Assembly (NCBI GenBank): GCA_037157565.1
Contig: JAZHRO010000002.1
Coordinates: forward strand, 76,186,001 to 76,250,000
From: Thalassia testudinum
Taxonomy: Eukaryota; Streptophyta; Magnoliopsida; Alismatales; Hydrocharitaceae
Direction of reading: 5' to 3'
DNA length: 64,000 nucleotides
How positions within the stretch are numbered: position 1 is the stretch's first letter; each line of letters opens with the position of its first letter. The translations under genes and the position numbers were made by a program. Positions 23,818 through 36,310 of this stretch are shown here, in pieces. The notes beneath the pieces were generated by a model, which was not told the DNA's origin, ran no database searches, and saw only the letters and a program-made list of their open reading frames with translations.

Positions 23818-24505
23818 CCCATCCCTTTTCCCCAACAAAAGAAAGAAGACTGAGCCCACAATTGAGGAACCCATGGATTTATTCAGGTAAGTACAGATTA
23901 ATATTCCTCTCCTAGATGCAATTAAACATATTCCTACCTATGCCAAATTTTTTAAAGATATTTGTACTCCAAAAAGGAAGACCCAAAATGTAGGTAGAGT
24001 GCATCTTTCTAAAACAGTAAGCTCTGTCATCCAGAGCAAGATGCCTCCTAAGATGAAAGACCCTGGTGCACCCTTCATTTTGGTAAGCATTGATGACACA
24101 ACTTTTAACCATGCCCTTCTTGATCTAGGTGCCTTTGTCAATATCATCCCCACTATTTTATTTGAGGAGTTTAAGATCAGTGATCTAAAGCCCATTGAGG
24201 TCGCTTTACAATTGGCAGATCGATCTTCAATTAAATCGAAGGGGATTGTTGAGGATATGCTTGTAAAGGTCCAGAATTGTGTATTCCTAGTAAACTTTCT
24301 GGTCCTTGACATTGAGGTACCTGAGACTCTGATTAATGTCCCTGTTATCCTTGGAAAACCCTTTTTGGCCACCACAAAATTGAATATTAATTGTCATACC
24401 AATAAAATGGACATTACTTGTACTGGCCAAACAATTACTTTGGATATTTTCAAAGCTTCCAGGAGATTCCATGATGATGATTCTTTGAGCATTCAGATAC
24501 TGTGA
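23818..24505 (+). pseudogene. Element C aspartic protease
   Basis: After a linker with QINIPLLDAIKHIPTYAKFF comes KDICTPKRKTQNVGRVHLSK and a long open stretch from 23999. The catalytic motif is ALLDLGAFVNIIP, where the usual Ser/Thr after the Gly-Ala is Phe. The late motif is VILGKPFLATTKLNINC. The frame then stays open to TGA at 24503-24505. One TAA near 23890 interrupts the linker. Order and length match B and E. Loss of the small residue after DLGA may impair folding of the active site. Confidence 0.85.
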
Positions 24506-26418
24506 TAAATGAATTGGTGGAAGAAACAACGCTTGTGGATTCCTATTATCCTTTAACCAATTTAGACCACATTTTTTTAATGATTCAGACTCTGATGTGG
24601 AATGAGTGGTCAAAAACACAAATGACTTGGAGACTTGCCTTACATCAACACATCTTCCTGACCTATCACCATATCCATCATCCCTGATTTCACTTCACCC
24701 TCCTACCCTAACCTTACTATCCGCTCCCACCCTTACTCCTGATTATTCTAACTCTTACTTTCTCCTGGACCTTCCACCTATCCCCTCGAGCTTGGCCTCC
24801 ATTTTGAAATAAACCCTAGCCAGACTCGGGTTCTGTTTCCACTTTTCCATCTAATTTAGTCCCCTCATTTCTACTTCTTATCTTTTTTAGAACCAAGAGG
24901 AAGATCTAATTAATGAAGGCATTCAAGTGTCCAATTTTCTTCATGATTTTTCATCGCCTGTGCTACACCATATGCCCAGCTGAAGGGCATTAAAGACAAC
25001 CCTAGGTGGGAGGTAACCTACTATTTTCCTGCTTTCCTTCTTTCTTCTCCCAGGTTTTGACCATCCTGATCCTGACCTTTTCACTTAGGTGACATCTTTT
25101 CTGTTCCTTATGCATGCGGATATTGCATATCTTAAGCATGGGGGAGGGTGTTTTAAATTTTGACGATCGTTTTCGGATTTTCAAAACCCAAAAAATTACA
25201 AGAATTTCTTCTTGCATGCATTCTCATAAAAATTTAGAAAAATTATAAAACACTTTTTGAGTAAATTTTGAAAACTCGGGATTAAGATTGAGACTTTATT
25301 TCAAAAATGTACACTTTGGGATTTAATCTTTAACAAACTAGGGACAAAGATGTGGATCCATTTGTTAGAATTTTTCAGTCTATCAAACTTAGACTAGATC
25401 AGGTATCCTTTAAAAAATTCCTTCTGAAAACTTGATAATTCGGGTAACCTGATTTTGTTTAGCAACCTGGATAGTACTTGGCTTAGCTCTTGATCTAAAA
25501 AGTTACGTTTCTTTTGAAGATATTGTGTCAAGCACTTCACACACAAATCCAACACAACTCGAAACTTAAAAACATTCAAATATTTAAAAATTACCCCTCT
25601 TTTGGCCTTGGTGAAAGTCTGAGGCAGATGATTGGTGTAAGTTCCCACTGTCGAGGAGGAAAATACCTCTTTTGAGGATGAGATGTCAACATGTTACCAC
25701 CTCGGCATTGCTCTATATCTATATTCTAATCTTTAGATGGAACATTAAGGTGCATTCTGTGGCTCAGGTGTCTTGGATGGTGCTCTACCTATAGCATCGG
25801 AGAAAGAGCCCGAGTTTGCCTGGAGCACCCCTTTACATCGCTTTGTGTTTTGGGGTTGTGAGCTCCTAGAAGAGTCTTGGACGGTGCTTTCATGGCATCG
25901 GAGCAAGAACTAATTCGAGGATTGGTAATGGGGATGATGATTCTGACACATTTTTGTTGATGGCTAATCTAAGGCTAAGCATGGGGAAGAAAAGAAAATA
26001 AGCATTTGATCTCTTTCAAAGAAAAAAGGAAAAAAATGATGTTAAAAACACGACCTTATTTTCTTTCCAAAAAAATGTTGGCAACAATCACAAAGCACTG
26101 ACACTTGAATTTTCAAAGTTATGCAAATTTTGGATCAAATTCTTAGGTCAAGGAGGTTTTTACTACAAAAACGGTTGACGGGATAACTGGAATCGAATGG
26201 GGTAAATTTATTGAATTCTTGGGTAGATACATAGATCCTGTTTCATGCTAGCCTTTGGATCCATGGAAAAATTCCCATGTTTTATCTTTAACAAATCCCA
26301 TACCCTCCTTATTTTTCAATTAACCAAAGTCTTATAAAAATGATTCTCCTCAAAAACAAAAAAAATTAGTTTTCCTTAATATCGTTTTGTAAAACAACTT
26401 TTTCTAAGGGACTAGCAA
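24506..26418 (+). other. Element C 3' region lacking RT, RNase H and integrase
   Basis: A decayed linker reads on to about 24810 (ELVEETTLVDSYYPL, NTNDLETCLTSTHLPDLS), the segment that normally leads into RT. Instead the sequence passes to TTAAAGACAACCCTAGGTGG and GAGGTAACC (24988-25016), the typical Athila post-pol phrase. An internal PPT-like tract AGCATGGGGGAGGGTG lies near 25135. A duplicated phrase TCTTGGA(T/C)GGTGCT...GCATCGGAG occurs at about 25770-25805 and 25873-25905. No pol motif remains. Confidence 0.75.
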
Positions 26419-26437
26419 AAAGATAAGTATGGAGGAG
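26419..26437 (+). promoter_or_regulatory. 3' polypurine tract of element C
   Basis: AAAGATAAGTATGGAGGAG lies directly before the LTR start TGATAAAC. It is a diverged form of the AGCAAAAG(N)TAGGCATGGGG tract of A, D and E. Confidence 0.8.
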
Positions 26438-28791
26438 TGATAAACACCATTTTATCATCATCCTTAGCCTGAAAATCACATCTAGTTCCTAGGTTTTCCA
26501 ATGCACATTATGGCATTGGGCAACATTTAGGCATTTCATATGTTAGGCATGCATTGCATTATTTTTGTTATTTTGACATCTTTATTTAAGTGTCAGGGAT
26601 GAACAGACAATCAATTCCTGTAAACCCTGGCCCCAAGAATGCAAAAGATGAAGGAGAAGCCTAATTCAACTGGATCTCAGCTGGATCCAACTCATCTCAA
26701 TTGGATTCCAGCTCATTCCAGCTCAACCTAGTGGAAATCAGCTCATCTTAGATCCATTCAGCTCACCTCAGCTGGATGGCAGCTCAGGCTAGCTCAACTC
26801 AGCTGAACCCAGCTCTTTTCAGCTCCTCCCAGCTCTATTCTGCTCATGGGAGCTCCAGTCAACTTAGCTTAGCTACTAATTCTCAGCGAGCTAAGCTATG
26901 TCAGCTAAGAAGTCCACAACTAGCTCAGGGCAGCTCAACACCAGCTCATGAAGATTCACCCTAGTTCAACTTAGTTGAGCTTGTCAACTGACCTAATCTA
27001 GCTAGCTTAGCTAGCTGGGGAGTCTTCATGGAGATCTCAACTAGCTCCCCTCAGCTCCAGAATAGTTGAGACCAACTCAACTTAGCCCAACCTACTCAAC
27101 TTAGTAGCTAGCAAAGAACTAGTTAGCTGAGTTGAATAGCTGAGCTCCTAAGACCTCTTCAGCAGTAGTCAACTCCAACAAGCTTCAGAGTAGCTCAAGC
27201 CTCCTCTATTCCAGAAAGAACCTAGTTCCTCTACTCATTTTCTACTATAGCTTAGCTCCACCACCATGGCTGTCCAGCTAACCATAGCTCCACCGAACAC
27301 ACCACGTACTCCCTCCTTGTTTTGACGCTAACCTTCATAACCACCACCATCACCTTGACACCCCTTCAAGGTGGCACCAAAATAAGCAGCCTTTCACCCC
27401 TAACCACCACCATAACCACCCCATGGTTGGTGCCAAAAATACTTCCTCCATCTCTTAAATTTAGTGCCAACACAAGACTCCATCTCCACCATACACATGC
27501 CCCTATGCGCCCATCACCACCATCCAAAAGTGGCACCAACCCTTAACCCCTAACCCTACCTAAACTCCATGCCAACAAACCCTCAATCACCCCTTAACCA
27601 CCTTGTTTTTGGTGCCAAAACCAAGAGGCACCCACCACCTACACCCTTCCACATGTGGCGCCAAAACCTAACCCTATTTCCACCCTACATCCACCTCCAA
27701 ACCACATCCTAGCCATCCTTTACTTGTCACTAAAAACTTATCAACCCTAACCACACCTAAAGTTTGCACCAAGTTAACCCAACCAACCCTAACCATACCC
27801 CCCTTACACCTCTTCCTATGATGCCAATAACCTTCGACCCTTCATCTCATAACCACTGCCTAAAGAAGCATCCTAACCATCCATCTTAACCCACACCACC
27901 TTAACCCTAGGCCTACCCTAGTTCGCGGCAACCTGCCCCCATCCACTCTATAGAAACACCACTAACCACCCATTTCCAACCACCCTTGCCAACATTAATA
28001 TTTCTACCTGTAATCCCTACATAAATGTCCAAAGAAGTGGAGAGAAGAAGATTGAGGAAGTCATCCTGTGCATCCTTGGTGCCTTCTTCTTCTCCCTCCT
28101 ACCTTGGACCAAGCCAAGGTGTTCTTCACCAAAGGGGATGGCTAGGCAGAGGAGGAGGAGCTAGGGTGGACATCCACCTTGAGGAGAGAACCAGAGGAGG
28201 AGCATTTGAAGAAAGAAGCTAAGGAGAAGCCCTTTTCAAGTGTGGGAGCAGCCACATTTTGAGAAAGGACCATCCAAAGCTTTAGTTGGAGGATTTGCTA
28301 TCTCTCTACTTCATTTTGTTTTGTAGTAGCTATTTGTGCTTTTAGGAAGCTTTCCTCTACAAACATTCCTATATGTGACATTTTCAACTAGCAATACAGG
28401 TGCCTTTCATTCAATTACAAGTTTCTTTCATTTTCAAGTGTCTTGTCATTTTTAGATTCTTGTTGCATCCACTTCTACCCTCTAATTACCCTAGGTACAC
28501 CTTAGGGTGAGCTTAGAGGTGTGGATTTAATTATTGCACTTAGGCATAGTTTCATTTTCACTCGTTATCTTGATTATTTCAAAACCCTAAAAAAATAACA
28601 AAACAAAAATAGAAAAAGAAAATATTTGAGAGAGCAAGAGAGAGAACTGATTTATTAACTGAAACTGCCTTATTGGACGACCTTAGATACCACAACTATC
28701 TAGGTTTATAAATATTAAAAGTTGATTGTGATTTTACGTGTCACAATGACCTAAAAAATCCGCTTTTACAAAATGCATGTTTTCGCTATCA
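26438..28791 (+). repeat. 3' LTR of element C (AGCT-rich family)
   Basis: It starts TGATAAACACCATTTTATCA (7-bp hairpin) and ends TTTTCGCTATCA. The segment 26660-27280 is packed with AGCTC/CAGCT words. A degraded TATA (CTCTATAGAAAC) lies near 27946. Four other copies of this LTR family occur at 16040-16907, 31195-33344, 37694-39999 and 48006-50254. Confidence 0.9.
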
Positions 28792-28799
28792 GTATGGGG

Positions 28800-29934
28800 T
28801 GAATGTGGGAAACCATGTTCTTACGTGAGGGAGCAGGGTGTGTTCTCGATGACATGGGTGTAGGTCAATGTGTAAAATGCATGTGCAAGGAGTTGCCCAG
28901 CAGATGCTACATGGTGTGATCTAGGTGGCTAGGACACGATTTGAGCCGTGATTGACTAGTTTAGGATCCCATTCCACGTTTAAAATGGTTCAAGGGTCAA
29001 ATGACCTGCAATTTATGCAATCTTTGTACCGTTGGAATCGTCTCAACTCGTACTACATTATAATAGACCCTAAATTATCCTTTGGATATTGTTTTCTATG
29101 TTAAAATTAGGAAACCTCTCTAATGTATTTTTAAAACTTGTTCCTTGTGTTGATCTAGTGTCTAGTTCCTGAAGCATGCATAGAGAATGGGGATCCCTTA
29201 GATAGTAGAAATGGATTGCTGATGTCATTTTAGAGTCACTGTTGTAAGAATAAGAAGCGCAAACACACACTAGAAGGGGGATGCATAGTGTAGAAAAAAA
29301 AGTAATTGCACGAGAATTATGAAAGTCAAATCATAAGAATAATATGCATAGTGATTCCCTACCTCGAGTACTTCACTACCTAAGTCTCTCGACTTAGGAT
29401 TTTTAAAATAGATTCCCTCACCTTAAGGGAATCAATTTCACGAACACGAGGTAATTAACGAGTTACCTCAACCTAATTAGAAGATATGAACTAAAGGACA
29501 ATTTCAGCATAGGTGTAAGATAAAAATGAAATCTTACAACAATATTCCTAAGTCTCTCAATAGAGAATAATTAAAGGTACTGATGTGAGGGCCTAGGAAG
29601 TTAAGCATGCAATGATTTGTGATTTTAAGAAATCTCTCATGCACAACCAAGAGCTTGTCACATGGTAGATGGAATAAAAGAGAAAGCACACAAACAATGA
29701 GTTTCTTTTCTTGAGAAGAATGGTGTAAGGGAGTATTTTGCACTAAGAAATGATTTCTGCTTGTTATGTGTATAGAATGAACCTAGAAGGCTCTATGTAT
29801 AGAGTTAGGAGCCTTGGGGATCGAGCACTAGCCGTTATATTTAAATTATTAATGTCAATAACCAAAGATCCACTTATTTAGATGCTTGATCTGACCTAAC
29901 GAATAATTGATATTGATCGAGGCCCTGATCAACA
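28800..29934 (-). repeat. Possible copia-like solo LTR
   Basis: On the minus strand it begins TGTTGATCAGGGCC and ends CCCACATTCA, with GGGG on both sides (28796-28799 and 29935-29938). It has the AACGGCTAG phrase and a TATA-like CTATACATAGAGCC often seen in Ty1/copia LTRs. No coding is present. The G-run flank is weak TSD evidence, so the bounds are tentative. Confidence 0.4.
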
Positions 29935-29938
29935 GGGG

Positions 29939-30421
29939 TCTCGAATCAATGAATATCACAAGCAATCACAAAGATAGAGGCACAAAAAATTGGTGACCCA
30001 ATTCCACTTGAAGAGGTGTACGTTTGGGGGGAGAACGATGCTCCCAGGATTCTACTATGGCGGTTGGTAGTATAATCACTCATTGCTCTCTCTCAGAAAA
30101 TGCATGAAGCCCCTCCCTAAAGGCCTTTCTTCTCTATTTATAATACAAAAAATATCGCAACAACTTTTCATTCCACAATGGATTTCGTAGATTTCCCAGC
30201 TTGTTCGTTACTTGGCTATAAATAGCCTTTACAATGTAAACCGTTAGAACTAACGTGGATGTTGCCACCTCTTCAACTCTGGTCAACCAGATCCTTTGGT
30301 GGGTCGGGTGCATCTAGATTTTGGATAGTTGGGCAGCCGGATTCACTAAGCCATCGGAGAAATGGATCCATTGGGCTTTGTGCGAAGTTTTAATTTTGGG
30401 GGTACTTTTTGCCCCTCATCA
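29939..30421 (-). repeat. Start of the 3' LTR of element T
   Basis: The minus strand reads TGATGAGGGGCAAAAAGTAC right after the PPT. A TATA box ATTATAAATAG lies at 30134-30144. The rest of the LTR is separated by the copia-like LTR and by element C, so its end is not visible. Confidence 0.7.
30134..30144 (-). promoter_or_regulatory. TATA box of LTR T
   Basis: ATTATAAATAG on the minus strand, about 280 bp into the LTR, followed by GAAGAAAGGCC. Confidence 0.6.
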
Positions 30422-30437
30422 TATGCCCCCACTCTCT
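30422..30437 (-). promoter_or_regulatory. 3' polypurine tract of element T
   Basis: The minus strand reads AGAGAGTGGGGGCATA directly before the LTR start. It differs from the Athila-type tract, as expected for a separate lineage. Confidence 0.75.
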
Positions 30438-30611
30438 AGCTAGCGTATGCTACTGAGAGAGTAGTAAAGGTATTAAAACTTCGCATATGGATAGTGGCCC
30501 TGAATGACGTACCGGTTGCCTTCTAAGGGGGGTAATCATTTGTCATGAGGCATATGTTTTAATTTTAGGCAGGCAAGGCACCACTATTGATGTGGTATAT
30601 GACCACTAAAA

Positions 30612-30797
30612 TTTGAAGGGAACGTAGGCATGTTACCGCTTGAGTTCTTGTCAGCCTTAAGAGGCCAACCTTTATTGAAGGGTATGTAGGCATGTTGCCG
30701 CTTGAGTTCCTGTCGGCCTTAAGAGGCCAACTTTTTTTGAAACGAATGTAGGCATGTTGCTGCCTGAGTTCCTATCAACCTTAAGAGGCCAACATCT
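30612..30797 (+). repeat. Three tandem copies of a 62-bp repeat
   Basis: GTAGGCATGTT recurs at 30624, 30686 and 30748 (period 62). Each copy is followed by GAGTTC and CTTAAGAGGCCAAC. The array lies between the T 3' PPT and the promoter of the antisense ORF. Confidence 0.85.
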
Positions 30798-31112
30798 CGA
30801 GTATAAATGTGATGTAAGCATCACCTTCCGCGAGTGGTGGCCAATCACTACGAGAGTTGGTTTTGTCCTTTTGTGTAACAGGACTAGCATAAATTGCCAT
30901 AATCATGAGGCATATTTACCTCAAATATCTCAACGGACAGCGATGCGATCACTGTGATTGCAACGAAATGATACACATGTAGGGGCATTTAATGCCCATA
31001 GTGATGATCACAGTCGTTTCAGATTTGGCGGGATCTTTTGAAATACAGCCCTCGTATCGCGAGATTTCTTTTCGAAATCCACACCCCGTAGAGGGAGAAC
31101 TCCCCTCGAGAA

Positions 31113-31124
31113 TTATAAATAAGG
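31113..31124 (+). promoter_or_regulatory. Plus-strand TATA box upstream of antisense ORF
   Basis: TTATAAATAAGG lies in a GC-flanked context (CTCGAGAA before, GGTGGGG after). It points toward the antisense ORF, about 70 bp before the inserted LTR and, with that insertion removed, a few hundred bases from the ORF. Confidence 0.5.
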
Positions 31125-31194
31125 GGTGGGGTAGAGTTAATGCCCCACCTACTTACTTTTACTGTCACAAACCCACCTTACGAGCCTGCATCCG

Positions 31195-33344
31195 TGATGC
31201 GGGAAATACACGATTTGTTAATTATGCAAAATAGTGTCATTGTATGCATAAATCCACAATCAACTTTTAAATTTACAAACCTAGATAATGGAGTATTTAG
31301 GGTCGTTCAAGGAGGCTAATTCATTAATCACAAGAATTGATTCTCTTTCTTGTCTCTCAAATCCGCACTTATGTTTTTGTGATTTTAATTTATATTGTTT
31401 TTAGGGTTTTTATAAACAATTGGGTATTTTGATGCGAAGATGATTACGTAAATCTATTAACTAACCCTAAGTGACAGGAATGAAACCCTCTCTTCTAAGC
31501 TCACCCTAGGCAAGTGCGCCTAGGGTAATTAGAAGAGGAGAGTGTGGTGTGCACTACACTAGAATAAAATGGAAAACACACTAAGATAAAGGCATAAACT
31601 TGGAAGGCAAAGAGAACTTGTATTACTAGCAAAGTAGATGAAATGTAGCTGAATGCTTGTTACATGAAAGATAAGGAAACACTAGCTAATACAATAAAAA
31701 TATAAAGATAAAGAAGAAGGGGAATCCTATGTAGAAGTTCTGGAGAGCCCTTGCACCAAGTGTGGTTTCCCCACACTTGAAAAGAGTTTCCTTTGCTTCT
31801 TCTTGATGTAGTCCTCCTCTATGCAATCCTCCAAGGTAGGCATCAACCACCTTGCTCCTCCTCTTGCCTGGCTGTCCCTTCAAGTGTGAAGATCTCCTCC
31901 TTGGCGTGGCACAAGGGAGAGGAAGGAGAGGAAGAAGCCACTAAAGGGGCAGGTAGCTTGCTCCTTTGATCTTCTTCTCTTCTCCTTCTTCCTTTGCATG
32001 GATGAAGGTGGTATGGGTGGAACCTAATCTAATGGAGAAGATGGGAATTATGTGGTGGTATTGTAGGGTATTTATAGGATGGGAAGGGGAGTGGTTATGG
32101 TATTTTTTGGTGGGAAATGAAGGGGTGCTTGGATATTTTTGGAGGGAAAAATGGGAGGGAAATAAAGATGTGCCTTGGTTTTCCCTCCAAAAATACCTTC
32201 TAGAAGGTGTTGATTTTGGAGGTAAAAAATGGAGGGTGGAGATGGGTTGAAGGGGTAGGTGTAGGGTTGGATTTCAAGGGTTTCGGAGGAAAAAAGTTGG
32301 CACCTTTTTTAAGTGGTTTTGGAGGGAATTTGGTGGTGTCTTTTGGTGGTAGAGAGGGGTGAAGGGATGTATAGGGTTGGCACCAAGATTGGGGTGGAGT
32401 GGTGGTAGCTTAGGTGGACTTTGGTAAGGTTACTTGGTGGAGCTAGTTCGGTGGGTTTTAGGTTAGGTTTTGGTAGCCAAGGAGGTGACTTTCTAAGCTA
32501 AGCTAGCTTAGCTAGTAGGGAGTAGGGTAGAGTGGTAGAGGGAGCTAGGGTTTTGGAGGTGATGAGCTGGAAGGACTTGTGCTGGAGCTGGCGGCTGTTG
32601 AAGAGAACTGCAAGGAGCTACCTTAGCTGGCTTAGCTTGCTAGTTCTTTGCTAGCTAGCAAGACAAGCTACGATAAGCTGGCTTTTGCTAATATGAGCTG
32701 AGTGAGCTGGGTCTGGTCTTCTTGGAGAATACCTAGCTAGCTGGAGTAGCTAACTTAGGTCAAGTAGCTTAGCTCAACCAAGTTAAGCTGAGTTAGGTCT
32801 CTGGGAGCTGGACTTGAGCTGGCCTGAGCTGGGTGAGGTCATCTTCAGTTGACTAGGTCTAGCTAGTTGATGGTAGTAGCTAGTCCTAGTTAGGTTAAGA
32901 TTCCAGTGAACTGTTCTGAGCTGGAGGAGCTGGAATGGAGCTGGGATCAACTAACTTGAAGTAGTTTGAGCTACTGTCTAGTTGAGGTGAGCTGAATGGA
33001 GTTGAGGTGAACTAGTTAGAGAAACCATTTAGCTGAGATGAGTTGAATGGAGGTAGGGATGAGTTGATCCAGCAAGAATGAGCTAGGATGATGAGCTGGA
33101 TCTAGCTGGGATCCAACTCATAGGATCTTCTTCTTCATCTTCTGCCTTTTTGAGTGCCAAGGTATGTGGGATCTAACTTTATATCTATCCCTGACACTCA
33201 AAATAGATGCATTAAAATAAAATGCAATGCATGCCTAACCTAGGTGAATGCCTAAATGCAGCCTAAAAACTTGTTTGAGGAGTTAAAACCCTAAAAGCTA
33301 GATCTGTTTTAGGGCATAAGAATATGATAAACTGGTGTTTATCA
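31195..33344 (-). repeat. LTR of the C family in the T 3' region
   Basis: The minus strand starts TGATAAACACCAGTTTATCA (8-bp stem, ACCA loop) and ends near TTTCCCGCATCA. The AGCT-rich block lies at about 32480-33110. Flanking 5-mers (ATCCG left, CTCCT right) do not match, so one end may be rearranged or eroded. Gag-pol is absent, consistent with a solo LTR. Confidence 0.82.
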
Positions 33345-33399
33345 CTCCTCTTCTTCTCCGACGAATCGTGAGAGGTTCTATTCATCCAAAGACACCACA

Positions 33400-35935
33400 T
33401 CAGAAGTAGTAGGGGAAGCATGATGATGTCTAGACTCGCATGCAAGGGTAAGTCTGAATCTCCCTCCTCTAGCATTACGCCTGAGATGAAGTTGTACAGT
33501 TTTACTGCTGACTTTTGTAGTCGGTCCACCATTAAGGAATTCCTGGTAGTGAATGGACTCGATGGAGTCTAGTTCCACCCTTGCAGGTCCATGACCTGCC
33601 TGTGTTCCGATGAGGGGGTGGATATGTTTATTATTTGTAAATATGCCATAGAGAATAGCATGTGCGTGACCTTGAATCCCTTTTTGGTTTTGTTTCTTTG
33701 TCATTACAATCTTGCCCCTTCTCAGCTTAGCCTGAACTATTGGCCCATTCTCAACGCCTTCACTGTTATCTGTTTCCACTTGGGAATTGTTCCTCGGTTG
33801 GGTGTATTCCACCTAATTTTTGGGCTCATGACCCTTAAGGTAAAAAGGGGTAGGCCCCTCTCTAGTACATACAACTTGTACAGCCAGCACACCAAATACA
33901 GAATAGTTGATCTTCCTAATAGCTTGAAGGGTTAAGATCGCCACTTTTTCTTCCTCCACAATGTTGAGACTTTAGTAGTCTCCTATAAGAGGCAAGGCTC
34001 ACCTGAAAGAGACCTTCTACCGAGCTTTGAAGAAATTGATTTGTTTGCTCAGGCGGACGCGAACAGGATAATGAGCTTTGAGCCAACTACTCGATTAGAG
34101 CTGAGGCAAAGAGATGTTCGGGCGGCATTGACGTGGGTTGCAGATTCCTATTCCACGCCATGCAAGTTGAGGGGTAGTAGCTTTAGATAGCTTATATCCT
34201 CCACCATATAAGTAACTTTTATTTTTCCTTTTCCTAGCTTTTAGCCGGTTTGTCCGTTTAAACACTCTGAGGCAACGACCTAGTAGTTCTTCTCACGGTG
34301 GATTTAGGCAGGGAGAGCCAGGGGACAAGCCCTTAGAGTGAGGCGAGGGAAGTGGATCTTCCCATCCTAAGGAGGGAAAATGGAAGGAAGTGGTAGGTGG
34401 CGAAGAGGAGGTCCCCCTTAAGTGCATGAAGAGGCAAAGCGACACGACTTCTATGATATGAGAGTTAACAATGCCCCTCTCCTCAAGCCCTGGTGGGGTT
34501 AAAATAGTGATGCCCCTGCAGATTTGCCCTACCCATCTGCCCTGCCAGAGCCTATTATTCTGGGTGACTTCCTGTGTCATGCTCTTAGTGAGGTGGCTGA
34601 GAGGGGAAGCCCTGGTCTACTCACCCTACCAACTGGTCCTTTGAGTGCCTTTACAAAGGTGGCATAGGAGACGACAACGTTAGGAGATTTTTTGGGTGAC
34701 AACACTTTTGTCCAATCGTACTTCAGGAGGGGACCACAACAGGGGCACGAGTAATGGTGGACCCTAGTGGTCGGGGGGGTTTTCGGATCATAGGCCAGAC
34801 GATCGGGTCTATGAGGGGATCCGTGTTAGAGGGAACCCATGAAGGTCATGTGTCTGGCTGGGGTACCCCAGCCCAGGTGGGCTCCTCTAGTGGTGCCCCT
34901 TAGCTGGAAAGGCAGGTGCTATGACATCTATAGGATGCCCTTATTTGGGTTACCCCTCATCAAGAAGGGATGAACTTCAAACACGTTTTCTTATACTACC
35001 TTCGTATGGTGCATCCTTTTCCTCACTATGTTTTTGATCCTTGCTTTTGCAGGATACTAGATTTTTAAATTCCAATCATTCCTTCTTGATAGGTTGAGAC
35101 CCTTGGGTCTTTCTTCGTTCCTGTTGTCAATGTGTTGTCTGATATTGCAAACCCCAATGTTTCTTGTGAGGTGGTTAACATGGCTGCAAAGTGGGCGGTG
35201 ACCGCCATGGCAGAGCAATAGACCTTCACTTGCCTGCTCGAAGAAGCTACTGCCGCTTGAGAAAAGGCAGAGAAAGCTACTGAGGAGGCTACCAAGAAGC
35301 TTTGGTTGCAGCAGTAGGCGATTAGCCAGGTGTCCCACCTGCAATAAGAGCTAAAGAAGGCCTGCCTGGGGCTGAAGAGAGCCAGGTCCTTGGTTGGGAA
35401 GCTTGAGGAGCATCTTATCAACATTCACAAGAGAGATCTTGTGAAGTTGCAAGACTTGACTGACCGGCTGCACACTTCCTATAACAATGTACTCTGGATG
35501 AAGGAAAAGGTGCAGGTATTGAAGGTTGTCCATTCCTCAGCTGTGGAAGGGTGCGAGGTAGCCCTGAAAGAGGAGTGCCTTCGCCTGGGCACGACTATAT
35601 ACGAGTTTGCCAGTCTGAAGCCAAGTCATGAAAAGGTAGAGGCGGTCGTGGAAAGCCTAAGGGATGACCTCGCTAAGGACCACCAGATTGCGAAGGATAG
35701 GGCCAAATGGGTGTTGGAGCTGGAGAATGCTACTCAATTGGAGATGGACCCCGAGACGGTGATGGAGTTCTTTGCCTCCGACCCATCTATGGATGAAAGT
35801 TGGGACCTCATCTCGAAGGAGGCTGGCAAGTATACACTAGCAGCAATGCTGGCTCTTTTGGAGGGAAAGCACACTATCGTGGAGGAGTTGTTTGGTTGGT
35901 CTATAGACCAACTTATGTATAAGTTCGACCGATAG
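33400..35935 (+). pseudogene. Antisense extra ORF of element T (gypsy-type transposon-domain protein)
   Basis: This plus-strand coding remnant lies opposite to pol. The N-terminal part (about 33480-33960) has NPFLVLFLCHYNLAPSQLSL, then LNAFTVICFHLGIVPRLGVF, the pattern of the plant putative gypsy-type transposon domain (Pfam Transposase_28 by recollection). A central Pro/Ser/Gly-rich part follows. The C-terminal part (35180-35935) is Lys/Glu/Leu-rich and probably coiled coil, and it stays open for 181 residues to TAG at 35933. Stops at EQ*TFTC, LQQ*AIS, HLQ*ELK and TAA*EKA are TAG, TAG, TAA and TGA, each one C-to-T change from Gln or Arg. At least two frameshifts are present. Function is unknown; such ORFs are found beside host-like proteins and in Tat elements. 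Confidence 0.72.
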
Positions 35936-36310
35936 AAAGTTGAAGGTCATATCACAGACAAGGCTCTAATTCTACCACCTGAAGACCAGCTAGGAAGACT
36001 GGCACTTGAAGAGACAGACAAGTCAGGTTTGACAGGAGCCTTGGAGCAGCCTCCCTGTCTAATGAACTCGTCTTACAAAGCCTCTTCACCCCCTCCAACT
36101 CCTCAGGTTGATCTCCCCAAGGACTTTGAGTGAAGCACTCTGCCATCCTTAGTGTCATTGCTTTTCCCCTTTTTTTTACTTTTTTTCTTTTTGTATGGGC
36201 CATTTGATGCCATTTGATGGGAATGCCCTTCATTGGAGAATGTAAGATGCTCAATGAAAAGAAATGAAAGAAAACTTTTTGTCTTCTCTCTTATTTTCTC
36301 CTTTTTTTTA

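Larger units (their letters stand above)
16040..28791 (+). mobile_element. Element C: gag-protease-only Athila-type retrotransposon
   Basis: Order: truncated 5' LTR, tRNA-Asp-like PBS, leader, gag, protease, 3' region, PPT, full 3' LTR. No RT, RNase H or integrase motif can be found between the protease end (24505) and the PPT (26437). Two solo LTRs interrupt gag (20078-21782) and the gag-protease junction (22159-23817). GTATG at 28792-28796 would be the right TSD copy; the left one is outside the window. Confidence 0.85.

Noticed and set aside
31195..33344. A TSD for this C-family LTR
   Set aside because: Flanks ATCCG and CTCCT do not match, and shifting the ends by a few bases does not help.
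33378..33812. 144-residue minus-strand ORF
   Set aside because: It is the complement of the antisense ORF domain of element T, which has recognisable motifs on the plus strand.
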